DNA of 64,000 nt from the NCBI GenBank assembly GCA_958452935.1, contig CAUDVX010000004.1:19721-83720 (forward strand), written 5' to 3'. This document shows, piece after piece, positions 52,964 through 61,526 of this stretch. The position numbers and the translations under genes are program-made. Below the pieces are notes generated by a model. The model ran no database searches. It was given only the letters and a program-made list of their open reading frames with translations, and was not told the DNA's origin. The stretch's first letter is position 1. Each line of letters opens with the position of its first letter. This stretch comes from an uncultured Collinsella sp. (lineage in GTDB: Bacteria; Actinomycetota; Coriobacteriia; Coriobacteriales; Coriobacteriaceae).

Positions 52964-54250
52964 ATGTCGGTCGATATAGCCACGTATGTCCATGATCTTG
53001 CCGTTGCCGCCAAGGCAGCGTCGGCCTCGCTTGCCACGGCGAGCGACGAGCAGCGCCAGGAGGCCGTGTGCGCCATGGCCGCGGCGCTGCGCGATGGTGT
53101 CGACTCCATCGTCGCCGCCAACGAGCTCGATATGTCTGCCGCGCGCGATGCGGGCACCTCAGCGGGGCTCCTCGACCGTCTGCTGTTGACGCCCGAGCGC
53201 GTCGAGGGCATGGCCGCCGGCCTGGAGAAGCTCGCTGAGCTGCCCGATCCTGTCGGCCGCGTGCTCGACCACCGCGTGCTTGCAAGCGGCGTGGACCTCA
53301 CCCGCGTGAGCGTGCCGCTGGGCCTGGTCGCCATGGTCTATGAGGCGCGCCCCAACGTGACGGCCGATGCCGCGGGCATCTGCATCCGCACCGGCAACGC
53401 CTGCATTCTGCGCGGCGGTTCGCTGGCCTATCACTCGTGCGCCATGATTGCCGAACTGCTGGCCGATGCGCTTGAGGCCCAGGGTTTCCCGCGCGAGGCT
53501 ATCTCGATGATCGAGTCCACCGACCGCGAGGCCACCGGCGAGCTCATGAAGCTTCGCGGCATCGTCGACGTGCTCATTCCGCGTGGCGGTGCGGGCTTGA
53601 TCCAGCGCTGCGTGCGCGAGTCGCTTGTGCCGGTGATCGAGACGGGCACGGGCAACTGCCATATCTACGTGCATGAATCCGCCGACTTTGACAAAGCACT
53701 CAACATTATCGTCAATGCCAAGACCCAGCGCGTGGGCGTGTGCAATGCCGCCGAGTCGCTGCTGGTGGACCGCGTCGTGGCAGATTCGTTTTTGCCTGCG
53801 GTCGTGGCCGTGCTGCACGACTACGGCGTACTGATTCACGGCGACGAGGCCGCGTGCGCTGCATGCGCCGACGCTGGGCTTGCCGAGGGCGACGACTATG
53901 TTGCCGCGACTGAGGAGGACTGGGGCCGTGAGTACCTGGCGCTCGAGATGAGCGTGAAGGTCGTGGCGAACGAGGGCGAGGCCATCGCGCACATCAACCG
54001 CTACGGCACCATGCACTCCGAGGCCATCGTTGCCGAGGACGAGGACGCTTGCGAGCGCTTCCTGGATGCGATCGATGCCTCGGCTGTGTATGCTAACGCC
54101 AGCACGCGCTTCACTGACGGCGGCGAGTTTGGGCTGGGTGCCGAGATCGGCATTTCGACCCAAAAGCTCCACGCCCGCGGCCCCTTTGCCGCCGAGGCCC
54201 TCACCACCTACAAATACAAGCTCCGCGGCACCGGCCAGGTCCGCCCCTAA
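52964..54250 (+). CDS. proA: Glutamate-5-semialdehyde dehydrogenase
   Basis: A 428-residue NADPH-dependent reductase of gamma-glutamyl phosphate, second step of proline synthesis. Aldehyde-dehydrogenase-like fold with YEARPNVTADAAGICIRTGN near 125 and the catalytic Cys in TQRVGVCNAAES near 260. AGGAG precedes ATG 52964. It shares the window with proB but not its transcript. Confidence 0.95.
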   Translation: MSVDIATYVHDLAVAAKAASASLATASDEQRQEAVCAMAAALRDGVDSIVAANELDMSAARDAGTSAGLLDRLLLTPERVEGMAAGLEKLAELPDPVGRVLDHRVLASGVDLTRVSVPLGLVAMVYEARPNVTADAAGICIRTGNACILRGGSLAYHSCAMIAELLADALEAQGFPREAISMIESTDREATGELMKLRGIVDVLIPRGGAGLIQRCVRESLVPVIETGTGNCHIYVHESADFDKALNIIVNAKTQRVGVCNAAESLLVDRVVADSFLPAVVAVLHDYGVLIHGDEAACAACADAGLAEGDDYVAATEEDWGREYLALEMSVKVVANEGEAIAHINRYGTMHSEAIVAEDEDACERFLDAIDASAVYANASTRFTDGGEFGLGAEIGISTQKLHARGPFAAEALTTYKYKLRGTGQVRP

Positions 54251-54262
54251 CGCCCGCGCAAA

Positions 54263-54303
54263 AAAACCACCGCAAAGGGGACAAGCATCTTTGCGGTGGT
54301 TTT
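54263..54303. repeat. AAACCACCGCAAAG hairpin repeat, copy 5
   Basis: A 15-bp stem (54263-54277 with 54289-54303). One A-T pair of copies 1-4 is changed to G-C on both arms, keeping the pairing. Loop GGGACAAGCAT. It separates convergent proA and the HD-domain gene. Confidence 0.85.
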
Positions 54304-54307
54304 GGTG

Positions 54308-54907
54308 TTAAGCCTGGAAGGTGTCGCGGTCGGGGGCGAAGGACTGCATGGCTGCGATGGTGCGGTCGAAGAGCTCGGGAAGCTCCCAGCCCAGCATCTC
54401 GGCGCCCTGCGAAATTACATCGCGCGAGCAGCCGGCGGCAAAGCGCTTGTCCTTGAATTTCTTTTTGAGCGACTTGGTCGTAAAGTCCATGACGCTCTTG
54501 CTCGGGCGCATGATGACGGCGGCGCCGATCAGGCCGGTGAGCTCATCGCAGGCAAACAGGATCTTTTCCATCTGCAGCTCGGGCTTGGGCAGCGAAGAGT
54601 TGAAGTCTGACGTGTGCGTCTGGATGGCACGGATAAGCTCGGGAGTCGCACCCTCACCCTCGAGAATCTCGGCGGCATAGATGGTGTGGTTCATGGGGTC
54701 GTCCTCATGCTCCTCCCAATCCAAGTCATGCAGCAGGCCGACGATGCCCCAAAACTCCTCGTTCTCGGGGTCGAACTCGCGCGCAAAGTAGCGCATGGTG
54801 CCCTCGACCGTTTCGCCGTGGGTGATGTGGAACGGATCTTTGTTGTGCTCGTTGAGCAGTTCGAATGCACGGTCGCGGGTGATTCCGGCGGTAAGCAGCT
54901 CTGCCAT
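54308..54907 (-). CDS. HD-domain phosphohydrolase
   Basis: A 199-residue protein. The metal-binding His of HITHGETV (near residue 30), the HD pair in LLHDLDWEEH (near 58) and later Asp/His residues mark the HD superfamily. Related proteins are annotated as hydrolases without proven substrate. ATG 54907 follows AAGGAG. It ends next to hairpin copy 5 and its start faces copy 6. Confidence 0.75.
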   Translation of the reverse strand: MAELLTAGITRDRAFELLNEHNKDPFHITHGETVEGTMRYFAREFDPENEEFWGIVGLLHDLDWEEHEDDPMNHTIYAAEILEGEGATPELIRAIQTHTSDFNSSLPKPELQMEKILFACDELTGLIGAAVIMRPSKSVMDFTTKSLKKKFKDKRFAAGCSRDVISQGAEMLGWELPELFDRTIAAMQSFAPDRDTFQA

Positions 54908-54961
54908 AAGAGACTCCTTGTGCTCGTAGGTATCGATAAGAATGAATACTACTAGAACAAG

Positions 54962-55002
54962 AAAACCGCCACAAAGGTGCTTGTCCCCTTTGTGGCGGTT
55001 TT
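54962..55002. repeat. AAACCGCCACAAAG hairpin repeat, copy 6
   Basis: A 16-bp stem (54962-54977 with 54987-55002) with a compensated change at another position than copy 5. It lies 8 bp from the end of the CarD gene and can terminate it. Confidence 0.85.
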
Positions 55003-55009
55003 TGGCAGG

Positions 55010-55495
55010 TTAGTTGAGGGCGGCTTGGGCTAGGCGGGCTTCGGCGTCCTCCTCGGTGACACCCAGGGCCACGGCGAACTCCTCGATGGAGCGGCGCTTG
55101 GCTTCCTTGAGTACGCGCATGTAGTAAGAGCTGGGTTTTTTATCCGCTTCCTCGGCCTGGCGAATACGGTGCATCATGGTTTTTGCCACGCGGACCGTCT
55201 CGGGCGCACCCAGCTTGAGCTGCTGCTTAAAGTGCGTCTCCTCCAGCGAGCTGTTGCGCTCGGTAAAGGTGTCGCACTCCAGCTCGTCGTAGTGGCTCAG
55301 CAGGTGCTCGGCATCTTGCTGGGAGATGGCGGCGTGCAAACGATCGGCCTGCGCCACGGGGTACATAAGGATCGTCTGCGCATGTCCCTGCTTGGTCTCG
55401 AGCAACAACATGGGCTGCGGCGTGTCGTCCCTAAAACCGACGACGGTGCAGACTCCCTGACCCGGATGAATGACGTGTTGACCGATTGAGAACAT
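55010..55495 (-). CDS. CarD-family transcriptional regulator
   Basis: 161 residues. The N-terminal part (FSIGQHVIHPGQGVCTVVG, then LLLETKQGHAQTILMYPV) is the RNA-polymerase-binding Tudor-like domain. The C terminus is helical, with KPSSYYMRVLKEAKRRSIEEFA. CarD stabilises open promoter complexes, especially at rRNA promoters. The start is ATG 55495, divergent from argS. Confidence 0.9.
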   Translation of the reverse strand: MFSIGQHVIHPGQGVCTVVGFRDDTPQPMLLLETKQGHAQTILMYPVAQADRLHAAISQQDAEHLLSHYDELECDTFTERNSSLEETHFKQQLKLGAPETVRVAKTMMHRIRQAEEADKKPSSYYMRVLKEAKRRSIEEFAVALGVTEEDAEARLAQAALN

Positions 55496-55837
55496 GCTAC
55501 CTCCAACTTATACGAATTCACGTATGTTAAGAATACCACGCTGACGTGCGTAAACCCTTACTTTATGCAGGAAAAGCACACAACTCCGATAGGTAAGAGT
55601 ATTCGATAAAATGCACCACCCATTCATATGTTTATGCAGTTCCAACGCGTGCATAATCTGCAGGCAAACCGCTAACTTTGTACTGCCGCGCAGGGGCGGT
55701 AGTCATTTTTGTGCATATGCAATATCTATTAGCTTTACCCTGCGACAGTGTGCGTCGCTTGTGATAGAGTGCTACAAACTCTGGCTTTTGCCCTACGAGT
55801 GACCAAGAGCTCGGGGGCTTTAACTCAAGGAGGATCT

Positions 55838-57691
55838 ATGCCCGAGAAGATTGAAGAGCTGGTACGCGCTGCGCTTGCTGCGGCCCAGGAGGCCGGCGAC
55901 CTTTCCGCATTTGAACTTGACGATTGCGCCATCGAGCGACCGGCTGACACTTCTCATGGCGAGTGGACCTCCACCATGGCCCTGAAGTCTGCCAAGCTGG
56001 CCCACTGCGCCCCGCGCAAGATTGCCGAGGCCGTCGTTGCCCATATGCCCGAGGATCCCGCGATTGAGAAGGTCGAGATCGCCGGCCCCGGTTTCATCAA
56101 CTTCTACCTCTCCGTTGCCGTCAAGAATGCCATCTTTGGCGAGGCCCGCGAGAAGGGTATGGACTTCGCTAAGTCCAACGTCGGTGGTGGCCTGAAGACT
56201 CAGGTCGAGTTCGTCTCCGCCAACCCCGTCGGCCCCATGCACATCGGCCACGGCCGCTGGGCCGCTCTGGGCGACTCCCTCTGCCGCGTTATGGACCACG
56301 CCGGTTACGACATCCAGCGTGAGTTCTACATCAATGACCACGGCTCTCAGATGAACACCTTCGGCAACTCCATCAGCACGCGCTATATGCAGCTCGCCGA
56401 CATCATCGCCAAGCAGGGCGTGGACATCGATGAGGCTCACAAGATTCTGATCGCCGACCGCGATGCCTTTGTTGCCGATGAGAACGACGAGCACCCCGAG
56501 ACCCATCCGTATCAGGATAACTTTGCCGAGACTCTGGGCAAGGACTCCTACGGCGGCGACTACATCATCGACGAGGCCGCCGAGTTCTGGCGCACCGACG
56601 GCGACAAGTGGGTCGAGGTCGATCCGCAGGAGCGCATGGAGAGCTTCCGTGAGCGCGGTTACGTGAAGATGGTCGACAACATGCGCGACCTCTGCCACGC
56701 CGTCAACTGCGACTTCGATCGTTGGTTCTCCGAGCGCTCGCTGTATGTGAAGGACACCGAGGGCGAGGCCGCCGGCACCTCCGCCGTCGATCGCGCTTTC
56801 GAGAAGCTCGACAAGATGGGCTACCTCTACACCAAGGACGGCGCCCTGTGGTTCCGCTCCACTGATCTGGGCGACGACAAGGACCGCGTCCTGATCAAGT
56901 CCGACGGCGAGTACACCTACTTCGCCTCCGATGTTGCCTATCACTGGGACAAGTTCCAGCGCGTCGACCACGTCATCGACATCTGGGGCGCCGACCACCA
57001 CGGCTACATCGAGCGCGTCCGCTGCGTCTGCGACGCTCTTGGCTATCCCGGCAAGTTCGAGGTTCTGCTGGGCCAGCTCGTCAACCTGCTGCGCAACGGC
57101 AAGCCCGTCCGTATGTCCAAGCGCAAGGGCACCATGGTGACCCTGCAGGAGCTCGTCGACGAGGTCGGCTCCGACGCCGCCCGCTACACGCTCATCTCCA
57201 AGAGCTCCAACCAGATGGTCGACTTCGACATCGAGGCCGTCAAGAAGCGCGACAACTCCAACCCGGTGTACTACGTGCAGTACGCTCACGCCCGCGTGTG
57301 CTCCATCCTGCGTCGCGCCGCTGACGTTACGCCCGAGCAGGCTGACGAGATGGGCATGAAGGCCGTCGCCGCCAAGGCTATCGGTGAGAACGTCGATTAC
57401 TCGCTGCTGACCGACCCGACCGAGCTCGCCCTTTCGCGTAAGCTCAACGAGCTCACCGACCTCATCGCCAGCTGCGCTCGTGACCGCGCTCCGTTCCGTC
57501 TGACGCACTTTGCCGAGGAGCTCGCCGGCGACTTCCACAGCTTCTATGCTGCCTGCCAGGTGCTGCCGAGCGAGGGCCGTCCCGTCGACCCCGAGCTTTC
57601 GCGCGCCCGTCTGGCCGCTTGCGACGCTGTCCGCGTGACGCTCGCCCTGGTGCTCACCCTCGTTGGCGTTTCCGCACCCGAGCAGATGTAA
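55838..57691 (+). CDS. argS: Arginyl-tRNA synthetase
   Basis: A 617-residue class I synthetase. An N-terminal Add-1 domain precedes the HIGH motif in FVSANPVGPMHIGHGRWAA (near 125-143). The KMSKS equivalent is RMSKRKGTMVTLQELVDEV (near 424). A DALR anticodon-binding domain closes the protein. ATG 55838 follows AAGGAGGATCT. The 340-bp upstream gap holds a short TGCCGC/GCGGTA hairpin (about 55680-55705) and nothing else I recognise. Confidence 0.97.
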   Translation: MPEKIEELVRAALAAAQEAGDLSAFELDDCAIERPADTSHGEWTSTMALKSAKLAHCAPRKIAEAVVAHMPEDPAIEKVEIAGPGFINFYLSVAVKNAIFGEAREKGMDFAKSNVGGGLKTQVEFVSANPVGPMHIGHGRWAALGDSLCRVMDHAGYDIQREFYINDHGSQMNTFGNSISTRYMQLADIIAKQGVDIDEAHKILIADRDAFVADENDEHPETHPYQDNFAETLGKDSYGGDYIIDEAAEFWRTDGDKWVEVDPQERMESFRERGYVKMVDNMRDLCHAVNCDFDRWFSERSLYVKDTEGEAAGTSAVDRAFEKLDKMGYLYTKDGALWFRSTDLGDDKDRVLIKSDGEYTYFASDVAYHWDKFQRVDHVIDIWGADHHGYIERVRCVCDALGYPGKFEVLLGQLVNLLRNGKPVRMSKRKGTMVTLQELVDEVGSDAARYTLISKSSNQMVDFDIEAVKKRDNSNPVYYVQYAHARVCSILRRAADVTPEQADEMGMKAVAAKAIGENVDYSLLTDPTELALSRKLNELTDLIASCARDRAPFRLTHFAEELAGDFHSFYAACQVLPSEGRPVDPELSRARLAACDAVRVTLALVLTLVGVSAPEQM

Positions 57692-57737
57692 TCTACGGGT
57701 CGTTTGACCGTGTAGGTTCGGCTTCGCTGGGCCCTAT

Positions 57738-57770
57738 AAGCCCGATCTCCATGCGGAGGTCGGGCTTTTT
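57738..57770 (+). terminator. argS terminator
   Basis: AAGCCCGATCTCC (57738-57750), loop ATGC, GGAGGTCGGGCTT (57755-57767), then T residues. It starts 46 bp after the argS stop. Confidence 0.9.
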
Positions 57771-58053
57771 GCGTTTGGCGGGGCTTTTTGGCGTGTTGGA
57801 AAATGCTACAAAAACGCAACTATACCGGTTTACGGGGCTGAATCGCTGCCTGGCGACCATAGCAACAGCAGCGAAAATAAAACCGCAGGTAGATGGCTTG
57901 CCGAATATTAAAAATGCAGGGTATGGTTGGCTTACGCCGTTCTTGCACCGTAATCCGCCATCGTTTTGAAAACGACCCCTTGGGGACGGAGGAATACGGA
58001 TCATGTTTGTCCCGGGTGAGAGCGGTACGAAACCATCCGCCACGAATCGGGGT

Positions 58054-58183
58054 TATCTACTACGTTTAGTCGCATACCCCGAAGCATGTCGCAAGGTGCG
58101 ATATTAAAACTGCAGGTAGCTGGCTTGCGATTTTAGGAAGATCGAGGGGATGGTCAGGGGTCGCGGGTCAAACGTAGTAGATA
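58054..58183. repeat. MITE-like element with TATCTACTACGTTT ends
   Basis: 130 bp between 14-bp perfect inverted repeats (58054-58067, 58170-58183). Its interior contains AAAACTGCAGGTAGCTGGCT, nearly repeated around 57877-57901 and loosely like the CCGCAGGTCAC interior of the 61-182 family. It has no coding frame. It lies in the 0.9-kb gap between argS and rho. Confidence 0.7.
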
Positions 58184-58269
58184 GGCGCGTTTCGTGGCGA
58201 GCCGATCCTGGGACCGACGATCCTGCTCTCGTGCCTTGTAGTCACCACGATCTTTGGGGGCTCGGCTGG

Positions 58270-58357
58270 CCTCTCCATATAAGTTGCGGTGGAATAGTTC
58301 CCGTTTGGGGCGGCTGCCGGGTTTTTCAGGAACTCTTTCACCGCAACTTATGAGAGG
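58270..58357. repeat. 88-bp inverted-repeat element
   Basis: CCTCTCCATATAAGTTGCGG (from 58270) faces CACCGCAACTTATGAGAGG (58339-58357), with a further AGTTCC/GGAACT pair inside. A third palindrome type in the argS-rho gap. Confidence 0.7.
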
Positions 58358-58384
58358 TGGACATCGCCGCTCGTGGCTTTGTAA

Positions 58385-58431
58385 AGAGTGTCCCTTTTGG
58401 CTAGTCGTTTAAGAACGTCCCCGATGACTAA
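58385..58431. repeat. GGGGACGTTC/GGGGACACTC repeat, right half
   Basis: Matches the right half of 6613-6722 (AGAGTGTCCC, CTAGTCGTTTAAGAACGTCC, CGATGACTA). It ends one base before the candidate rho -35 box. Confidence 0.75.
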
Positions 58432-58432
58432 G

Positions 58433-58460
58433 TTGCAGGTGGTGGCGGTTGTGCTACACT
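58433..58460 (+). promoter_or_regulatory. Candidate rho promoter
   Basis: TTGCAG (58433-58438), 16 bp, TACACT (58455-58460), giving a leader of about 140 nt before the rho start. Such a leader could take part in Rho autoregulation. Confidence 0.5.
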
Positions 58461-58604
58461 AACGCTGCGTATATAACGCAATCATCTCGATACAGATCAA
58501 TGATGTCCGTCGTTTTTGTACGGAGCTAGACTGTTTAGCCGCCCTGAAGGTATATGCAGGGAGCATGTGATCACAGGGCTTGAAAAGAAAGTTGAGCAAA
58601 CACT

Positions 58605-61214
58605 GTGTCTGATCAACAGCAAGAAAACGAAATAACGATGGCGCAAACCGCTCCCGCTGCACCGGTTGCGTCGGACCAGGTCGCGATGCCCGCGCCGGTG
58701 CAGGCCTCGGATCCTGAGGCCCCCAAGGCCGCTTCGACGCCTGCGCCCGCATCGGCTGAGAAGGTCGCGCCTGCCGCTGGCGAGGGAGTTGCCCCTGCCG
58801 CCGAAGAGGATGCCGCGCCCGTAAAGCCCAAGCGCACGCGTCGTGCGCCTAAGCCCGCCGCTGACGGCGAGGAGGCCGACAAGCCCAAACGTCGCGCCAC
58901 GCGCGCGACGCGGGCCAAGCGCACCGTTGCCGATTCCTCCGCGCCGATTTCCGATGAGGTTGCACAGGCCCGTGCGCTGGCGCAAATCAGCGAGGCTCAG
59001 GTTGTGCGCGCCCGTCGCCGTGCCGCCGAGCGCGAGGCCGCGGCACTGACCGAGCTTGCAGCGCCGGTCGTCTCCGAAGCGCCTGCGGCCACCGAGGCCC
59101 CTGTCGCGGGGCAGCCGACCGATAAGCCGGCTCCGCGCACGCGTCGTCGTGCGGCCAAGTCTCAGCAGGATGCTGAGCAGGCGGCTCAAGAGTCCGGTGA
59201 AGCTCCGTCTCGTTCTGCGCTCGGGGAGGGTGCGCAGCCCTCTGAGTCTGCAACACCCGCTGAGGCCAACGAGGTTCCCGTCGTCGATCCCGCTCTTCGC
59301 CCGCACCGTCGCGGCCGCAAGCCCAAGGCCTTCGTCGAGGCCGAGAAGGCTGCCGCCGCCGCTGCAGCAGCCGCAGCTCAGGACGCTTCGATGACCGCCG
59401 CGCCTGCGCCCGTCGCCGATGCTCCTGCCCAGGGAGCCGCTGCCATCGAAGCCGGAGCACTCGCAGAGGGCGAGCCCGCCGATGTTCGCCCCGGTCGTAG
59501 CCGTCGCACGGCCGCTAAGCGCTCGTCCAAGGTCAAGGGTTCGAAAAAGGACGCGTTCGAGGATACTGGCAACGAGGTCGCCGAGGCAACCGTCGACTCC
59601 GCTTCCGATGCCGAGAACGCCGGTCAGCCGGCAGCCGAGAAGCCCAAGCGTACGCGCAAGAAGTCTGCAAAGGCCAAGGCCGCCGAGCATCAGGCCGATG
59701 CCGATGCCGGTTCCGTCATCGATGGCAAGTCTGACGGCGAGGCCTCGAACAACGCCGATGCCGCTGCCGCCGATGGCGCTACGACCGCCGAGACCGACGA
59801 GAACGCCCGCCCCAACCGCCGTCAGCACAAGCGCAACGACGAGCGCAGCGAGCGCAAAGACGAGCGCAACAACGACCGCCGCAACCGTCAGCGCGATCGC
59901 AAGCAGCGCAACAAGGAGCGCAACGCCGCCCCGACCGAGCCTACGCTTTCGCGCGAGGAGCTCGCGGCCATGAAGGTCGCCGAGCTGCGCGAAAAGGCCA
60001 AGGAGTTCGAGATCGAGACGACCGGCAAGAAGAAGGCCGAGCTCGTCGAGGAAATCTACACCACTGCTGCGAAGGCCGAGGGCTTCCGTGACATCAAGGG
60101 CATTCTGCAGATTCGCCCGGACAGCTCCGGCATCATCCATGCCCACGGCTACATGAAGTCCAGCGACGACGCCTTTGTGCCCGCATATCTCATCCGCTCC
60201 GCACGCCTGCGTACGGGCGACGTGATCGAGGGCTCGCTTCGTCCCTCGCGCGGCGGCGACAAGCGCGCCGGCCTTGCCAAGATCACAACCGTCAACGGTC
60301 TTGATCCCGAGCAGGCCCGTAATCGCCCCAAGTTCGGCGACCTCACGCCGGTCTATCCCAACGAGCCTCTGCGCATGGAGCACGGTAAGGATTCCATTAC
60401 CGGTCGCGCTATCGACATCGTGTCGCCGATTGGCAAGGGTCAGCGCGGCCTGATCGTGTCGCCGCCAAAAGCCGGCAAGACCACGATCCTCAAGAAGATC
60501 TGCCAGTCTATCTCGATCAACAATCCCGAGGTGCACCTCATCTGTCTGCTCGTCGACGAGCGCCCCGAAGAGGTCACCGATATGCAGCGCTCCATCAAGG
60601 GCGAGGTCGTGGCCTCGACCTTCGATATGCCCGCCGAAAACCACACTCGCGTGGCAGAGCTCGTGATCGAGCGTGCCAAGCGCATCGTGGAGCTGGGTGG
60701 CGACGTCGTGGTGGTGCTCGACTCCATCACGCGTCTTGCCCGCGCCTACAACCTGGCCGCTCCCGCCTCGGGCCGTATCCTGTCGGGCGGCGTCGATTCG
60801 GCGGCCCTGTATCCGCCTAAGCGCTTCCTTGGCGCTGCTCGCAACATCGAGAACGGCGGCTCGCTCACCATCCTGGCCTCCGCCCTCATCGATACCGGCT
60901 CCAAGATGGACGAGGTCATCTTTGAGGAGTTCAAGGGTACCGGCAACATGGAGCTCAAGCTCGACCGCGACCTGGCCGACCGCCGTATCTTCCCGGCCAT
61001 CGATCCCGTTGCCTCGGGCACGCGCAACGAGGATCTGCTGGTCGACGAGCAGATGCGCCCGTTTGTCTTTGGCCTGCGCCGTATCCTCGCCGGCATGAAT
61101 AATACCGAGCGCGCGGCCGCGTCGTTTATCAAGGGTCTCAAGGGCACCAATACCAACCAGGAGTTCCTGGTGCGTTCGGCAAAAAAGCACAGCGATTACG
61201 AGCAGACGTTCTAG
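58605..61214 (+). CDS. rho: Transcription termination factor Rho with long N-terminal extension
   Basis: 869 residues, about twice the size of E. coli Rho. Residues 1-445 are low-complexity (A, P, E, K, R), ending in an arginine/asparagine-rich stretch (RRQHKRNDERSERKDERNN). The conserved part begins with Rho_N (MKVAELREKAKEFEIETTG, about 455) and the RNA-binding cold-shock fold. The P-loop SPPKAGKTTILKK is near 620 and the Q/R-loops follow. GTG 58605 or ATG 58638 may start it. It is a hexameric RNA-DNA helicase ending transcription; long N-terminal inserts are known in high-GC actinobacteria. Confidence 0.95.
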   Translation: MSDQQQENEITMAQTAPAAPVASDQVAMPAPVQASDPEAPKAASTPAPASAEKVAPAAGEGVAPAAEEDAAPVKPKRTRRAPKPAADGEEADKPKRRATRATRAKRTVADSSAPISDEVAQARALAQISEAQVVRARRRAAEREAAALTELAAPVVSEAPAATEAPVAGQPTDKPAPRTRRRAAKSQQDAEQAAQESGEAPSRSALGEGAQPSESATPAEANEVPVVDPALRPHRRGRKPKAFVEAEKAAAAAAAAAAQDASMTAAPAPVADAPAQGAAAIEAGALAEGEPADVRPGRSRRTAAKRSSKVKGSKKDAFEDTGNEVAEATVDSASDAENAGQPAAEKPKRTRKKSAKAKAAEHQADADAGSVIDGKSDGEASNNADAAAADGATTAETDENARPNRRQHKRNDERSERKDERNNDRRNRQRDRKQRNKERNAAPTEPTLSREELAAMKVAELREKAKEFEIETTGKKKAELVEEIYTTAAKAEGFRDIKGILQIRPDSSGIIHAHGYMKSSDDAFVPAYLIRSARLRTGDVIEGSLRPSRGGDKRAGLAKITTVNGLDPEQARNRPKFGDLTPVYPNEPLRMEHGKDSITGRAIDIVSPIGKGQRGLIVSPPKAGKTTILKKICQSISINNPEVHLICLLVDERPEEVTDMQRSIKGEVVASTFDMPAENHTRVAELVIERAKRIVELGGDVVVVLDSITRLARAYNLAAPASGRILSGGVDSAALYPPKRFLGAARNIENGGSLTILASALIDTGSKMDEVIFEEFKGTGNMELKLDRDLADRRIFPAIDPVASGTRNEDLLVDEQMRPFVFGLRRILAGMNNTERAAASFIKGLKGTNTNQEFLVRSAKKHSDYEQTF

Positions 61215-61253
61215 GCCGTCCGCCGCACGCGACAACAACCATAGACATGTCAG

Positions 61254-61283
61254 AAGGGCCGGGGTTTAGATCCCGGCCCTTTT
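61254..61283 (+). terminator. rho terminator
   Basis: AAGGGCCGGG (61254-61263) pairs with CCCGGCCCTT (61272-61281), followed by TT. The rest of the 310-bp gap to the next gene shows no coding frame. Confidence 0.85.
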
Positions 61284-61526
61284 CGTATAGCCGCTCGCCA
61301 ACAATTATTGACCTCACGACCGGCAAGCAGCGATTTTCCCGTTTCAATCCCGCTTCGTCGCTTGCAATCCCCAAGGGGGTTTCGCATAATAGCTGTTAAG
61401 CTTCGCGACGGAAAACGCAGATGAAACGAACCATATACCGTTGCTTTGGGGCATAGCCCCGCTTCATCTTCTCTCGCGCAGCCAACTGAATGATGCGATT
61501 TGGGTGCTGGAAGATGGGGAGAGCTC

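Noticed and set aside
58497..61238. A 913-codon open frame on the strand opposite rho
   Set aside because: It is a mirror of the high-GC rho gene, with Leu/Gly/Arg-rich low-complexity sequence and no domain. rho on the other strand is certain.
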